A stretch of 64,000 nucleotides of DNA from a virus. This document shows positions 7,433-15,197 of this stretch, one piece after another. Each line of letters begins with the position of its first letter. Position 1 is the stretch's first letter. The notes beneath the pieces are model-generated. The model did no database searches, was not told the DNA's origin, and saw only the letters and a program-made list of their open reading frames with translations. The stretch lies in the IMG/VR virus record IMGVR_UViG_3300001593_000005, positions 1 through 64,000 of that record; one strand, written 5' to 3'. Position numbers and translations under genes: made by a program.

Positions 7433-7848
7433 GCTGGCGCCCCGAACAGGGCAAGCTGCACCGGCACGGGCACCGGGGCCTTGACCGGCTCCAGCACCTC
7501 AGGGCGTCCCTGTGCCCCGTATGCCGGGCATCCGCACCTGGTGCACGGCTTCCCGTGCTGGACGCCCTTGCGGAGTGCCTGGTACTGGCCATGCCCCCCG
7601 TGCCAGAGGGTGAGATGGCCGCAGCCTTCGCGGGCGCAGGCACCCGGACCGCCGGGGACGGACTCGCCGAGGGAGAGACGCCCGGCCAGCTCGCCCTCTG
7701 CCCTGCACATCGGCCGGCATGCCGGGTAGAAGCGGTCACCGGACCCGGGGGCGGGCAGCGGCTTGTGGCAGTAGCGGCAGGCTAGGCCAGGAGCGGTCAC
7801 GTCCACCACGCACCGTCCTTGGCCAGCCCGGTGACCCAGCGCGGTCAC
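7429..7848 (-). CDS. Cysteine-rich zinc-binding protein
   Basis: 139 residues from GTG at 7848 (GTGA overlap); an internal GTG near 7808 is an alternative. Zinc-like groups: CRYCHKPLP, CRPMCRAEGE, CAREGCGHLTLWHGG and CTRCGCPAYG. The first pair with a later C..C looks like a treble clef. C-terminus is Pro/Val-rich. Unknown role. Confidence 0.6.
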   Translation of the reverse strand: MTALGHRAGQGRCVVDVTAPGLACRYCHKPLPAPGSGDRFYPACRPMCRAEGELAGRLSLGESVPGGPGACAREGCGHLTLWHGGHGQYQALRKGVQHGKPCTRCGCPAYGAQGRPEVLEPVKAPVPVPVQLALFGAPA

Positions 7849-8567
7849 AGCCGCTCACCTTCCGCGGAGCATTCCAGGCAGGCATACCCGGCCGGAGGTT
7901 CCCCGCCGCAGGTGCTGCACTGGTACGGGCCGATCATCACGGCCAGTTCCAGGCCGACAAGACCGGCAAGCTGCCCGGCCAGTTCCAGGCCGACACCGGT
8001 CCCGTTGATAGCGCGGGCGGCCGTCTGCGCCGTGATCGACGCGCGTTCCTGGATGGCTGCCTGATCCCAGCCGAGTGCCCGCATGCGGGCTGTCAGGTGG
8101 GCGGAGAAGTTCTCGACCGGTGTCCCGACTCCCTCGGCCGGAGGTGTGGGCGCGGCGTCGGCTGGGGGGTTCCCTGCGCCGGGGAGGTCCCCCGCGACCC
8201 TGGCCGCGATCTCTTCGCGGGACGGCCGCTGATACAGGTCGTTGGTCATCGTTATCGGTTGTCCTTTCCCGCCGTCGTGGCGGCCTTCAGGGTGCGAGTA
8301 ATCCACGCCGTGGAGCAGGCCCATCCCGGCTTCGGTGACCCACAGGCGCGCACCGTCCGGCGTGTTACGTGACTCGACTAGGGCAGAGGTCACGGTCTTG
8401 CGGATAGCGCGGTCCGCGGTGTTGGGCGGGAACGTGTTGGCGACGTGGTTGTAGGTACGCGCGCGGGACACTCCGGGCGTGCCCTCCACGTAGAGCAGGA
8501 CAGCTTCGGTGGCCGCGCCGAGCATGGCGCCGCGGCCGGGGATGGCGCCAGGGAGCGGACCGCTCAT
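7845..8567 (-). CDS. XRE-like HTH protein with C-terminal zinc ribbon
   Basis: 240 residues from ATG at 8567 with GAGGAAG upstream. Residues ~1-100 may form a winged-helix-like domain (RTYNHVANTFPPNTADRAIR). Residues ~165-215 read as an XRE-type helix-turn-helix (GWDQAAIQERASITAQTAAR followed by LAGQLAGLVGLELAVM). A CSTCGGEPP...CLEC zinc pair closes the protein. A DNA-binding regulator of the early block is plausible. A shorter product starting at 8249 (MTNDLYQ) is an alternative. Confidence 0.62.
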   Translation of the reverse strand: MSGPLPGAIPGRGAMLGAATEAVLLYVEGTPGVSRARTYNHVANTFPPNTADRAIRKTVTSALVESRNTPDGARLWVTEAGMGLLHGVDYSHPEGRHDGGKGQPITMTNDLYQRPSREEIAARVAGDLPGAGNPPADAAPTPPAEGVGTPVENFSAHLTARMRALGWDQAAIQERASITAQTAARAINGTGVGLELAGQLAGLVGLELAVMIGPYQCSTCGGEPPAGYACLECSAEGERL

Positions 8568-8755
8568 GGCTGCTTCCTCATCGGCTGATGGCGGCCGCCA
8601 GGTGAGGCGACGTACCGGCCGCTGCACTGCCACGGCTCGCCGCTCTCGAAGCCCTCGCCGGCGTAGTCGCCACCGGGGCCGTGGTCGCGGACGTGACGGT
8701 TGCAGCCCGTCGCCATGATGCGGGCGATGATGCTGGTCTCTGGTTCGGCGGTCAC
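8564..8755 (-). CDS. Small hypothetical protein
   Basis: 63 residues from GTG at 8755 (GTGA overlap); ATGA at its end. Contains CNRHVRDHGPGGDYAGEGFE, Gly/His-rich, and one further Cys (WQCSGRY). Possibly binds a metal through Cys/His. Unknown. Confidence 0.55.
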   Translation of the reverse strand: MTAEPETSIIARIMATGCNRHVRDHGPGGDYAGEGFESGEPWQCSGRYVASPGGRHQPMRKQP

Positions 8756-8949
8756 CTGAATCTCGTTTCCTGGTAGCAGGTATCCGGGTCCACGTGGGTG
8801 CTGTACCGGAGCCATCGCGTGCTGCCGTAGTCGTCATGGCCGGGCGTGATGGTGGCGTGCTCGTAGCGGTCACCGGGCTTGATGGTTCCGTGGCAGGTGA
8901 CGCACTTACGGGCTATGCGGGCGCGGCGGATGGTGGTGAAGATGGCCAC
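8752..8949 (-). CDS. Small zinc-knuckle protein
   Basis: 65 residues from GTG at 8949. The motif RKCVTCHGTIKPGDRYEHA, with a later Cys near the end, resembles HNH/treble-clef zinc knuckles found in phage proteins that have lost or never had the nuclease part. No HNH catalytic pair is visible. Confidence 0.58.
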   Translation of the reverse strand: MAIFTTIRRARIARKCVTCHGTIKPGDRYEHATITPGHDDYGSTRWLRYSTHVDPDTCYQETRFR

Positions 8950-8952
8950 GGC

Positions 8953-9243
8953 CTAGCCCTCCGGCTTCCGTGCAGTAACGATCAGCCGACATACGTGCTC
9001 ATCCCGCTCGGCCGAATACCCGGTTTCGGTGATCGCCTTCGCGTACTCGTCCAGGCGTGCCCAGCGCTGGGCGTCGGAGGTGCCCATGCTCATCGGCCGC
9101 CAGCGGACCTCAACCCGGCCGGCGCTCAGGCCGTTCACCTCGAAGCCAGAGCTTGTGAGGCTGTCCCGGTCGGCGCGCTTGAAACCGGCGTAGCCCAGCA
9201 GCCGGGAGATGCCGTGCGGTGTCGGCTGCTTGGGGGAGGTCAT
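8953..9243 (-). CDS. Hypothetical protein, paralog of the 9810-10613 C-terminus
   Basis: 96 residues, ATG start. It matches the C-terminal ~100 residues of the neighbouring gene 9810-10613: PTPHGISRLL versus PTPQGISALL, a GFEV strand, RVEVRWRPM versus RVRFRFMRI, and a final strand LIVTARK versus LFVTAPK. The shared module looks like a small alpha/beta domain. Function unknown; a local duplication. Confidence 0.65.
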   Translation of the reverse strand: MTSPKQPTPHGISRLLGYAGFKRADRDSLTSSGFEVNGLSAGRVEVRWRPMSMGTSDAQRWARLDEYAKAITETGYSAERDEHVCRLIVTARKPEG

Positions 9244-9437
9244 CGCGCTTCCCGTCCGTTCCGTTCGGCCTGCGCCGTGTCGGCCAGGTGGTGACAGGCC
9301 AGGATCAAGCGCTCAAGCTGCCCGTCGTCCAGCCACGCCACTTCGCAGGCGGTCATCTGGGGGTCGCGGTTCAGGGCGTGAGACAGTGCGCGGTGCGATA
9401 CCGCGACGATCCCGCCGGGGCTGCTGGGCTTGGCCAT
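9240..9437 (-). CDS. Small hypothetical protein
   Basis: 65 residues, ATG start, ATGA overlap with the next gene. Mostly helical (VSHRALSHALNRDP and DDGQLERLILACHHLADTAQ). Nothing diagnostic. Confidence 0.57.
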   Translation of the reverse strand: MAKPSSPGGIVAVSHRALSHALNRDPQMTACEVAWLDDGQLERLILACHHLADTAQAERNGREAR

Positions 9438-9440
9438 CGG

Positions 9441-9710
9441 TCAGCCCTTCCCTGCGATATGGTCACGGGCGGCAGCGACGACGGAGACAAGCCATGGTCC
9501 TGCTTTCGCTAGCAGGTCAGCGGCCGGGTGGTCGTCGAACCAGAGGCGGGAGGCCACTGTGATGCGGGCCGGGACAGCGGACCCGCCGGCCGCAGTGAAA
9601 AGCACGGTGATCCGGACCGGGTCGAGTCCTTTGATGTCCCCCCACTCGTCGCCGGCGGTCCGGGTGACGGTCACTTCCCACTCCTGCCGCGTGACCTCGA
9701 AGTCAGCCAT
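9441..9710 (-). CDS. Small hypothetical protein
   Basis: 89 residues, ATG start. N-terminal half is beta-rich (EVTRQEWEVTVTRTAGDE, VRITVLFTAAGG); C-terminal half has a helix (ADLLAKAGPWLVSVVAAARD). No family recognised. Confidence 0.57.
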   Translation of the reverse strand: MADFEVTRQEWEVTVTRTAGDEWGDIKGLDPVRITVLFTAAGGSAVPARITVASRLWFDDHPAADLLAKAGPWLVSVVAAARDHIAGKG

Positions 9711-9807
9711 GGGCGTGTCCCTCGCAGTCGCCGGTGTGCCACTTGCCGTCTGGGGCGTAGAAGCCGACAGTCCAGAGGGACGGCTCGCTTCGGATGTAGA
9801 CGTACAT
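9703..9807 (-). CDS. 34-residue small protein (MYVYIRSEP-type)
   Basis: ATG at 9807. The peptide begins MYVYIRSEPSLWTVGFYAPD and continues GKWHTGDCEG, a beta-hairpin-like composition. Very similar short proteins with the same opening are widespread in actinobacteria and their phages as far as I recall; none has a known function. The stop overlaps the ATG of the next gene. Confidence 0.6.
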   Translation of the reverse strand: MYVYIRSEPSLWTVGFYAPDGKWHTGDCEGHAHG

Positions 9808-9809
9808 GC

Positions 9810-10613
9810 TCAGTCCTCCGTTTTCGGTGCGGTCACGAACAGCTCGTAATCGCCGGCCTCAACAGCCCATCCCGCTCCGGTGATGGTCCTGGCGTAGCTC
9901 CTGGTCGCTGCCTTCGCTACTGCGGGATCGTGGCCCGGCATGATGCGCATGAACCGGAACCGGACACGGACGCCGTGCGGATCTCCGCTGACCTCGAAGC
10001 CGTCCGTGAATGACCAGCCGCCGGGGACTGGCACCTGCCCGGCGCGGGGATGCGCGGCTTCGGCCAGCAACGCTGAGATGCCCTGCGGGGTGGGGTGCCG
10101 GGTCACTGGCGAGCCCTCCGTTCCGTGACCCAGCATGATCGGGTCTTCGGCGCGGCACTGTGCCGCGAAGTCCTGTGCCCACTGCTCGGCGTCGGCGTGG
10201 ATTCTCGCCGCGTCGGCAGCGGAGTCGATCGGGAACCGTGCGGCCCTCATGTTCGCCCGGATGATGTCTTCCGGCGCCAGGGTGCCCTCGATTGCGTGCG
10301 GTACGGCGACTTCTGCGGATGGCTGCGGCGCCCGGTGGACCGGCTCAGGACACGCCGACTCATACGCGGATTCGCGGTCTAGGTCGGGTGACCAGACGAC
10401 GCCTGTGTCGTTGCAGACACGGCATAGCGGGGGCTCTGCCCGTGCGGCCATGTGGTCCATGACGGCCAGTGCTTCGTCTAGCCCGTCCACGTGGCCGAAC
10501 GTCTTCAGTGCGCCGTCGTTGCCTTCGTCGTCCAGGTCGAGGGCGACCGTGTAGGTGCTCTCGCGTCGGCGGCCAAGCTCGGTGCGGAGTTCTGCCCACA
10601 TCTCGGCGCTCAT
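9810..10613 (-). CDS. Two-module hypothetical protein
   Basis: 267 residues from ATG at 10613, which overlaps the upstream stop (ATGA); a GTG at 10625 is too close to the GAGGAAAGG site. The N-terminal part (YTVALDLDDEGNDGALKTFG) is followed by CRVCNDTGVVW, a Cys pair, then a helical linker. The last ~100 residues are the paralogous module seen in 8953-9243. Unknown function. Confidence 0.62.
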   Translation of the reverse strand: MSAEMWAELRTELGRRRESTYTVALDLDDEGNDGALKTFGHVDGLDEALAVMDHMAARAEPPLCRVCNDTGVVWSPDLDRESAYESACPEPVHRAPQPSAEVAVPHAIEGTLAPEDIIRANMRAARFPIDSAADAARIHADAEQWAQDFAAQCRAEDPIMLGHGTEGSPVTRHPTPQGISALLAEAAHPRAGQVPVPGGWSFTDGFEVSGDPHGVRVRFRFMRIMPGHDPAVAKAATRSYARTITGAGWAVEAGDYELFVTAPKTED

Positions 10614-10762
10614 GATTCGGTCCACCTTTCCTCGCGAGCAAGACGCTCGCCTTCGTCATCAAGTTCTGTCGGGGATGGGGCTGTCCGCCCCTCACCGAGG
10701 AGGGAGAGCCTCAGGGTTTCGAGGGCCGTCGCCGGGGGGCGGGTGGCTAGGGAAGTGGTCAC
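10610..10762 (-). CDS. 50-residue small protein
   Basis: GTG at 10762, three bases after the upstream stop; the TGA overlaps the ATG of the following gene. Sequence is a Thr/Leu-rich helix (ATALETLRLSLLGEG) followed by an acidic/basic tail (ELDDEGERLAREERW). Probably real because of the tight spacing on both sides. Confidence 0.5.
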   Translation of the reverse strand: MTTSLATRPPATALETLRLSLLGEGRTAPSPTELDDEGERLAREERWTES

Positions 10763-10765
10763 TGG

Positions 10766-10960
10766 TCAGCCCTCCCATTTCCTTGGGAGACCTTCGCGGA
10801 CGCGGATGTCCTCGACTTCCCGCGTGGCGAACGTGACCGGGCACGGGCATCCGTCGACTTCGTGGCAGCCGGTCATGTCGTGCGCTTCGATCGGGTGACC
10901 GCATTCGTCGCACTCGACGTAGCCGTCCGTGAGCGGCTGGGAATCATGCTTGCGGGGCAT
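10766..10960 (-). CDS. Zinc-ribbon-like small protein
   Basis: 64 residues, ATG start. ECDECGHPIEAHD then CHEVDGCPCPVTF provide four to five Cys and two His ligands, a typical compact zinc fold. C-terminal basic helix (REVEDIRVREGLPRKW). Unknown role. Confidence 0.6.
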   Translation of the reverse strand: MPRKHDSQPLTDGYVECDECGHPIEAHDMTGCHEVDGCPCPVTFATREVEDIRVREGLPRKWEG

Positions 10961-10963
10961 CGT

Positions 10964-11221
10964 CTATGCCGCCTTCCGGGTAATCGTGTAGTGCCCGGCT
11001 AGCAGCAGGCCGACCGTTATCTTGACGTCGACAGTCCCGTCATCGCTGGTGACGTACAGGTACGCGCGGTTGATATCGGACCAGTCGTGCTGCTGCGGTG
11101 TGGTGACCACGCCGCCCAGCGGAGGAGTCGTGCGCCCCGCAACGTCTACCTTGTCGCCGCGCTTGAAGCTGGCGAGATGGGCGTAAGCCTCTTCGGCGCG
11201 GGTGAGTCTGATGACGGCCAC
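10964..11221 (-). CDS. Small beta-rich hypothetical protein
   Basis: 85 residues from GTG at 11221. Contains KRGDKVDVAGRTTPPLGGVV and AYLYVTSDDGTVDVKITVGL, reminiscent of a small SH3-like or KOW-type barrel. No partner can be identified. Confidence 0.58.
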   Translation of the reverse strand: MAVIRLTRAEEAYAHLASFKRGDKVDVAGRTTPPLGGVVTTPQQHDWSDINRAYLYVTSDDGTVDVKITVGLLLAGHYTITRKAA

Positions 11222-11224
11222 CGG

Positions 11225-11548
11225 TCAGCCCTGCGCCATCTGCGGGTAGTACCGCTCCAGCGTGGCCCAGATGACCTCATCGTCACGACCGGCCGCGAAC
11301 CAGGCCCGGCGCAGCTCCGTAGCACCGCAGCCCGCCTCCGGGTAGCACACGCCGTCGTCGAGGACATCACACGGCAGGGCCGGCCCGTCGTCCTGCGGCT
11401 TACGGTGATGGAAGTCGAGGACGAAAGGGACACGACTCCCCGGCATGGTGCTGCACACCACCGCGCCGAGGTCCCCCGAGACGATGTAGCAGGTGCAGTT
11501 GTCGGTGATGGCTGTCGAGCGGGTGGTGGCGGGCGGGTTGTCCGTCAT
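11225..11548 (-). CDS. Small hypothetical protein
   Basis: 107 residues. ATG overlaps the upstream stop (TGATG). Several Cys (NCTCYIV, VVCST, ALPCDV, GVCYPEAGCG) could form zinc or disulfide pairs. C-terminal helix ends QMAQG. Unknown. Confidence 0.58.
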   Translation of the reverse strand: MTDNPPATTRSTAITDNCTCYIVSGDLGAVVCSTMPGSRVPFVLDFHHRKPQDDGPALPCDVLDDGVCYPEAGCGATELRRAWFAAGRDDEVIWATLERYYPQMAQG

Positions 11549-11895
11549 CAGATTGCCTCCGTAGCATCCAGGAGCTGAGTGAGAAGGGCGCGGAGCTGGC
11601 CGGCCGTGAGATCGACCGTGTCGCCTTCCCCGTCAACCGAGCAGAGAATTACCGGGCCGTGGTAGGACTGCCAGGTGAAGCCGTGGTGCGCGGCGAACGC
11701 GGTCGCCGGCAGGTTGACGGGCTGGGCGTAAAGGCCTTCCTCGTCGATCCACATGTCGATACGGCTGGTGAGCGCCACGCAGTCCACGAGGGAACAGCCG
11801 ATGTGCTCGCGCATCAGGGCCAGGTGGTCACCGCCGGCCTTGAAGCTGATCTCGGTGATCGTGCCGTCGGGGTGAAGTACCAGTGCGCTGCCCAT
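11548..11895 (-). CDS. DUF3846-like protein
   Basis: 115 residues, ATG start. The order of motifs fits the DUF3846 family of phage/plasmid proteins: a beta start, a helix LMREHIGCSLVDCVAL, the signature RIDMWIDEEGLYAQPVNLPA, then a short Gly-Pro strand (HGPVILCSVDGE). DUF3846 members have no established activity. Family call is from memory of the motif pattern. Confidence 0.6.
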   Translation of the reverse strand: MGSALVLHPDGTITEISFKAGGDHLALMREHIGCSLVDCVALTSRIDMWIDEEGLYAQPVNLPATAFAAHHGFTWQSYHGPVILCSVDGEGDTVDLTAGQLRALLTQLLDATEAI

Positions 11896-11898
11896 CGT

Positions 11899-12090
11899 TC
11901 AGATCTCCTCGTTCAGTTCGCGGCCGTCGCGGTACATCGCCCGCACCCGGCCGATCGGGTCATGGATCGTCAGCAGGCGGCCCATGTCGTTCAGGCAGCC
12001 GCGCTCGGCCTCGGCGAGCGACGCGGCGGTGCCGACGATCTCCCGGCTGTCGCTGACCGTCCATGCGCTGCAGGTGCTGCTCATCGTCAT
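11899..12090 (-). CDS. Small hypothetical protein
   Basis: 63 residues, ATG start. Short beta start (SAWTVSDSREIVGTAASL), then a helix (AEAERGCLNDMGRLL). No recognised domain. Confidence 0.56.
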   Translation of the reverse strand: MTMSSTCSAWTVSDSREIVGTAASLAEAERGCLNDMGRLLTIHDPIGRVRAMYRDGRELNEEI

Positions 12091-12102
12091 GCCGCCTTCT
12101 AA

Positions 12103-12459
12103 TCAGGGGTGGTCGTTGGGGAAGTAGGCGGAACCGATGAGGGAGTGGGCTTCGTTATAGGCGCGCTCGCGCAGCTCGGCGGTAACGCGGGCTTGGAGTT
12201 CGTCTCTCTCGGCGGTCCGGATCTTCACGACAAGGTCCGCGCGGCCTTCCGCAGCGAGGTGCGCGGTCAGCTCGGCGAGCATCGCCCGGGACACCTGGTG
12301 GACCTTGTCGTTGAACTCGGGGGTGCTGAGGGTGCGTCCCTCGTTGACCCGGAGCACCATCAGGGCTGACTGCTTGCGGACCAGCGCGATGATGTCGGCG
12401 GCGGTGCGGAGGTGGCCGTTCGTCATGAGGAGTTCCTGCGCGGTGGTGGTCATCGTCAT
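12103..12459 (-). CDS. Helical hypothetical protein
   Basis: 118 residues, ATG start. Almost entirely helical: TAADIIALVRKQSALMVLRV, VHQVSRAMLAELTAHLAAEG, and a charged segment (RTAERDELQARVTAELRERA) likely to form a coiled coil. Could be a small dimeric protein. Unknown function. Confidence 0.6.
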   Translation of the reverse strand: MTMTTTAQELLMTNGHLRTAADIIALVRKQSALMVLRVNEGRTLSTPEFNDKVHQVSRAMLAELTAHLAAEGRADLVVKIRTAERDELQARVTAELRERAYNEAHSLIGSAYFPNDHP

Positions 12460-12462
12460 CTC

Positions 12463-12840
12463 CTAGGCGGCGAGCGCCATGGTGGCTGCTGCGTTGTGGC
12501 AGCAGGGCTTGGATGCTGGGCACGAGCACTCGTACGTGGTGGTGGTGTAGTACTCGCTGCCGTCGCTGGAGACGGTCAGGAAAAGTCCGTCGATGCCAGT
12601 GGGGACGAGGGCGCCGTCCTCGAAGATCTCGTCGGCCTTGTCGAGCTGCTCGGGGGTGAAGACCTCGGCGAGGACGACGCGGGCGGCGGTGCGGACGATG
12701 CGGAGCTTGGCGGCGCAGGTGCGGCCGTCAGGGCCGGCGGCGAGGAGGGCTGCGGCGGAGCGGAAGCGCCGTACGCGTCCGCAGGCTAGGCACTTGGCGG
12801 TGTGCTCAGGGGTTCCCGTGGTCTTGCCCATGGCCCCCAT
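12463..12840 (-). CDS. SWIM-type zinc finger protein
   Basis: 125 residues from ATG at 12840 (12831 possible). An N-terminal CLACGRVRRF pair is followed by helices, then near the C-terminus YECSCPASKPCCHNAAAT, matching the CxC...CxH SWIM zinc-finger signature used for DNA or protein binding. It is the first gene of the minus-strand early array, adjacent to the divergent promoter region, so it should be made early. Confidence 0.66.
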   Translation of the reverse strand: MGAMGKTTGTPEHTAKCLACGRVRRFRSAAALLAAGPDGRTCAAKLRIVRTAARVVLAEVFTPEQLDKADEIFEDGALVPTGIDGLFLTVSSDGSEYYTTTTYECSCPASKPCCHNAAATMALAA

Positions 12841-12892
12841 CGTAGGGCATACTGTAGCCACAGGCAATAGGAATTCCACGGAAGGTGAGAAG
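12841..12892. promoter_or_regulatory. Divergent intergenic promoter region
   Basis: A 52-base gap separates the first gene of the minus-strand early array from the plus-strand ribbon-helix-helix gene. It is locally less GC-rich and contains a -10-like TACTGT (12850-12855). It must carry promoters in both directions and probably the operator of the RHH regulator. Promoter positions are inferred from layout. Confidence 0.45.
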
Positions 12893-13117
12893 ATGGCCGT
12901 GACCCACACCAGACCCGACACCGGAGGTACGGCGATGCCGGACGGTACGCCGCTGCGGAAGATCCGCATGGACGACGACCTGTGGAAGCGGCTAGAGGAA
13001 ACAGCCAAGCGCGCCGATCCAGACTCCAACCGAACCGTCATCCTGCGGAAGTTCGCACGCTGGTACGTCGGCGACATAGACGAGATGCCGCAGCGGCCTG
13101 AGCCGAAGCGTTTCTGA
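12893..13117 (+). CDS. Ribbon-helix-helix (CopG/Arc-like) regulator
   Basis: 74 residues from ATG at 12893 preceded by GGAAGGTGAG. The core reads as an RHH fold: strand PLRKIRMDDDLWKRL, helix EETAKRADPDSN, helix RTVILRKFARWYVGD. Such small dimers bind operators through the strand pair. Its position next to the divergent start of the long early array suggests it regulates that operon. TGATG overlap with the next gene. Confidence 0.68.
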   Translation: MAVTHTRPDTGGTAMPDGTPLRKIRMDDDLWKRLEETAKRADPDSNRTVILRKFARWYVGDIDEMPQRPEPKRF

Positions 13118-13410
13118 TGGGCGGTCAGCCCGCGCCCGGATTCCGGAAATGCGACCCGATGAGCCTGCCCGAAGCCTGCTTCTGGGCAGTGGCCATCATC
13201 GGTGACGGCGTCAGCACGCCACGGGTCCATGACTGGCTCAAACATGACGGCCGACATGCCGAGAGGACCCAAGTGCTCCGTGCCCTGAAGAGTGCCAGCC
13301 GCAGGCAGCCGCCGCTCATTGAATGCACGCACCAAGGCCGTGCGGGGAACGGGGATCCGGCCCGGTGGCGCCTCACCGCACATGGCCGCGACTACCTCGC
13401 GACATGCTGA
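13117..13410 (+). CDS. Small winged-helix-like protein
   Basis: 97 residues; the ATG overlaps the upstream stop. Segments CFWAVAIIGDGVSTPRVHDW, RTQVLRALKSASRR and a C-terminal RWRLTAHGRDYLATC fit a small winged-helix layout with the terminal strand/wing seen in MarR-like folds. Co-operonic with the RHH protein; a second regulator is plausible. Confidence 0.52.
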   Translation: MGGQPAPGFRKCDPMSLPEACFWAVAIIGDGVSTPRVHDWLKHDGRHAERTQVLRALKSASRRQPPLIECTHQGRAGNGDPARWRLTAHGRDYLATC

Positions 13411-13445
13411 TAGGTGTCCGGTCACCCCTCCGCCCCTTCCCCTGC

Positions 13446-13500
13446 TGCCGGGGTGAGCGGCGGCGCCGTACGGGCCGCTAACGCCTGCTTGACCCCGGCA
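13446..13500. terminator. Hairpin between convergent genes
   Basis: Arms TGCCGGGGT (13446-13454) and ACCCCGGCA (13492-13500) pair perfectly, with an inner GAGCGGC/GCCGCTA pairing. It lies between a plus-strand gene ending at 13410 and the integrase ending at 13512. No U-run is visible, as is common in GC-rich actinomycetes. Confidence 0.4.
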
Positions 13501-13511
13501 CCGTAACCAGC

Positions 13512-15146
13512 TCAGTCCTGGTCCTGGTCCTGCTCCGTACTGGCGGGGCCCGGTTTCCCGGTCCAGAGGATCTTCACGGAGTTCCTGACCGGGTTGTGCT
13601 TGGTATGTCCCGGGAAGAGCTCGATCTTCTGCGTGAGGATCCTGATGATGGCCCGCTTCTGGAGGACCGTCAGTGCATCCCACGCTGCCCGGACCCTGGG
13701 CTCGGGTCCGCCGAGCGGCATGTTCCGCAGGACCGGGGAGATCGCGAGGCGGCGCCCCTTGCTGCGGAGCCGGCCGATGTCGGCCTCGAGGGTTTTCTCC
13801 AGCTGCGCGAGGACCCGCAGGCTCGGGGTGCCTGTCAGGGCATGGCTGTCGGTGGCTTCCCGCAGCCGCTGCTCTTTCTCCTCTGCCTCCGCGAAGTACT
13901 GCTCGGCATTGCGGCGCCGGTCCTGGCTGCTGGCGAGCGCCCGGAGGATGTCGGGGTTGGTGAGCCGGACGATGACTGACTCGGTGACGTACTCGTCAAC
14001 CAGGGGCATGCGCCGGGCGGCGTGGCCCTTCGGGCAGTAGTAGTGGAAGAGCCCTGATCCCCTGGCCGTCTCGTTTCCCTGGACAGGCTTCGCGCAGATA
14101 CCGCACTGGATGATGTAGGAGGCGAGGTAGCGGACGTTCCCGTCGCGCCGCTTGCCCCTGGACCGTTCGGCGAGGACGCCGCGGGCCTGGGCTGCGAGGG
14201 CCTGGCTGAGGACCGGCGGCCAGATCGCCGTCGCGACGACCTGGCCGCGGTGCACCCGCTCCCCTGTGTAGGTGGGCCGCTTGATCATCAGGATCAGGGT
14301 CTGCCAACGCCAGTGCGTGCCCGCGACGATCTCCTCGAGCGCGGCTCTCTTCGCCGGGTCGGCCGTGGCGTTCAGCCGGCGCGCCGCCGCGGCTGCCCTG
14401 GGTGACAGGATCCCGCGGCGGTCGAGGTCGTCGCATATCTGCTGGAGCGGCTCGTGCAGGGAGACCCGCCGGGCTGCTTCCCGGATTACCTGGGCTTCTT
14501 CCTCGATGATGCGGACCTCGAGGAGTTCTCGGTCCGGGCCGTACACCCTCTCGTAGGCGTACACGCCGGGGCCGTGGGGACGGCCGGACTGCGCGTTGGC
14601 GCGCATGTCCCGCCGGACACGCTTGCTGGTCTCGTCGGAGGATTTCTCGTTGTGCATGCCTTCCATGAGGAGGGCCTGCCGGTCGGCGATGTTGTCCGGG
14701 TCATACAGGCGCTCGGCGCCGCTGTCGTAGAGGAGTGTTCCCGTGTCGCGGCACAGGTCCAGGAAGTGCGTCCAGGAGGCCATGGTCCGGTCACCGCGGG
14801 AGGTCTCGTGCATGACGAGGACCCGGGCGGGCCGCTGCGGGGAGTCCTCCCTGAGGACGGGGGTGCCTTCGAGTACCTCGATGAGCTCGTCCCAGTCGGG
14901 GCGGCGCCGGGTCGCGAAGCGGGACGCCGAGATGTCGTCGTCGCTCCATTTCCGCTCGACCGGCCAGCCGTGGTCGGTGCAGGCCCGTACGTTGGCCCGG
15001 TCCTGCTGGACGATCGACCCGACTTTGTCCTTGCCGCGTTTCCTGCTCCTGCTGGCATCGCTGAGGCGGGTGTAGAGCCACGCGGGCAGGGGCCCGCGAT
15101 CTGGAGGGAGAAGTGCCAGCGCGGGCAGCATGGTGCTATGGTACAT
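13512..15146 (-). CDS. int: Large serine recombinase (phage integrase)
   Basis: 544 residues. The N-terminal resolvase-type catalytic domain contains YTRLSDASRS with the nucleophilic Ser near residue 29, SIVQQDRANV, VMHETSRGDRTMA (the usual E-x-SR segment) and ADRQALLMEGMHNEK. A recombinase domain follows (residues ~190-290: QICDDLDRRGILSPR, YTGERVHRGQ), then a zinc beta-ribbon (CGICAKPVQG...CPKGH) and a coiled-coil part (AEEKEQRLREA). This order is that of large serine integrases, which join attP and attB. No Shine-Dalgarno is seen before ATG 15146; TAGGAT lies about 19 bases upstream, so a very short leader or leaderless mRNA is possible. Alternative ATG at 15131. Confidence 0.93.
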   Translation of the reverse strand: MYHSTMLPALALLPPDRGPLPAWLYTRLSDASRSRKRGKDKVGSIVQQDRANVRACTDHGWPVERKWSDDDISASRFATRRRPDWDELIEVLEGTPVLREDSPQRPARVLVMHETSRGDRTMASWTHFLDLCRDTGTLLYDSGAERLYDPDNIADRQALLMEGMHNEKSSDETSKRVRRDMRANAQSGRPHGPGVYAYERVYGPDRELLEVRIIEEEAQVIREAARRVSLHEPLQQICDDLDRRGILSPRAAAAARRLNATADPAKRAALEEIVAGTHWRWQTLILMIKRPTYTGERVHRGQVVATAIWPPVLSQALAAQARGVLAERSRGKRRDGNVRYLASYIIQCGICAKPVQGNETARGSGLFHYYCPKGHAARRMPLVDEYVTESVIVRLTNPDILRALASSQDRRRNAEQYFAEAEEKEQRLREATDSHALTGTPSLRVLAQLEKTLEADIGRLRSKGRRLAISPVLRNMPLGGPEPRVRAAWDALTVLQKRAIIRILTQKIELFPGHTKHNPVRNSVKILWTGKPGPASTEQDQDQD

Positions 15147-15197
15147 CTTAGTAAGGGTTAAGATCCTACTAGCGGGCTGGAATTGCCTTAGCCCCTA

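Noticed and set aside
13512-15146. Transposase or resolvase of an insertion sequence
   Set aside because: Length (544 residues), zinc ribbon and coiled-coil C-terminus are those of a large serine phage integrase; no terminal inverted repeats are seen.
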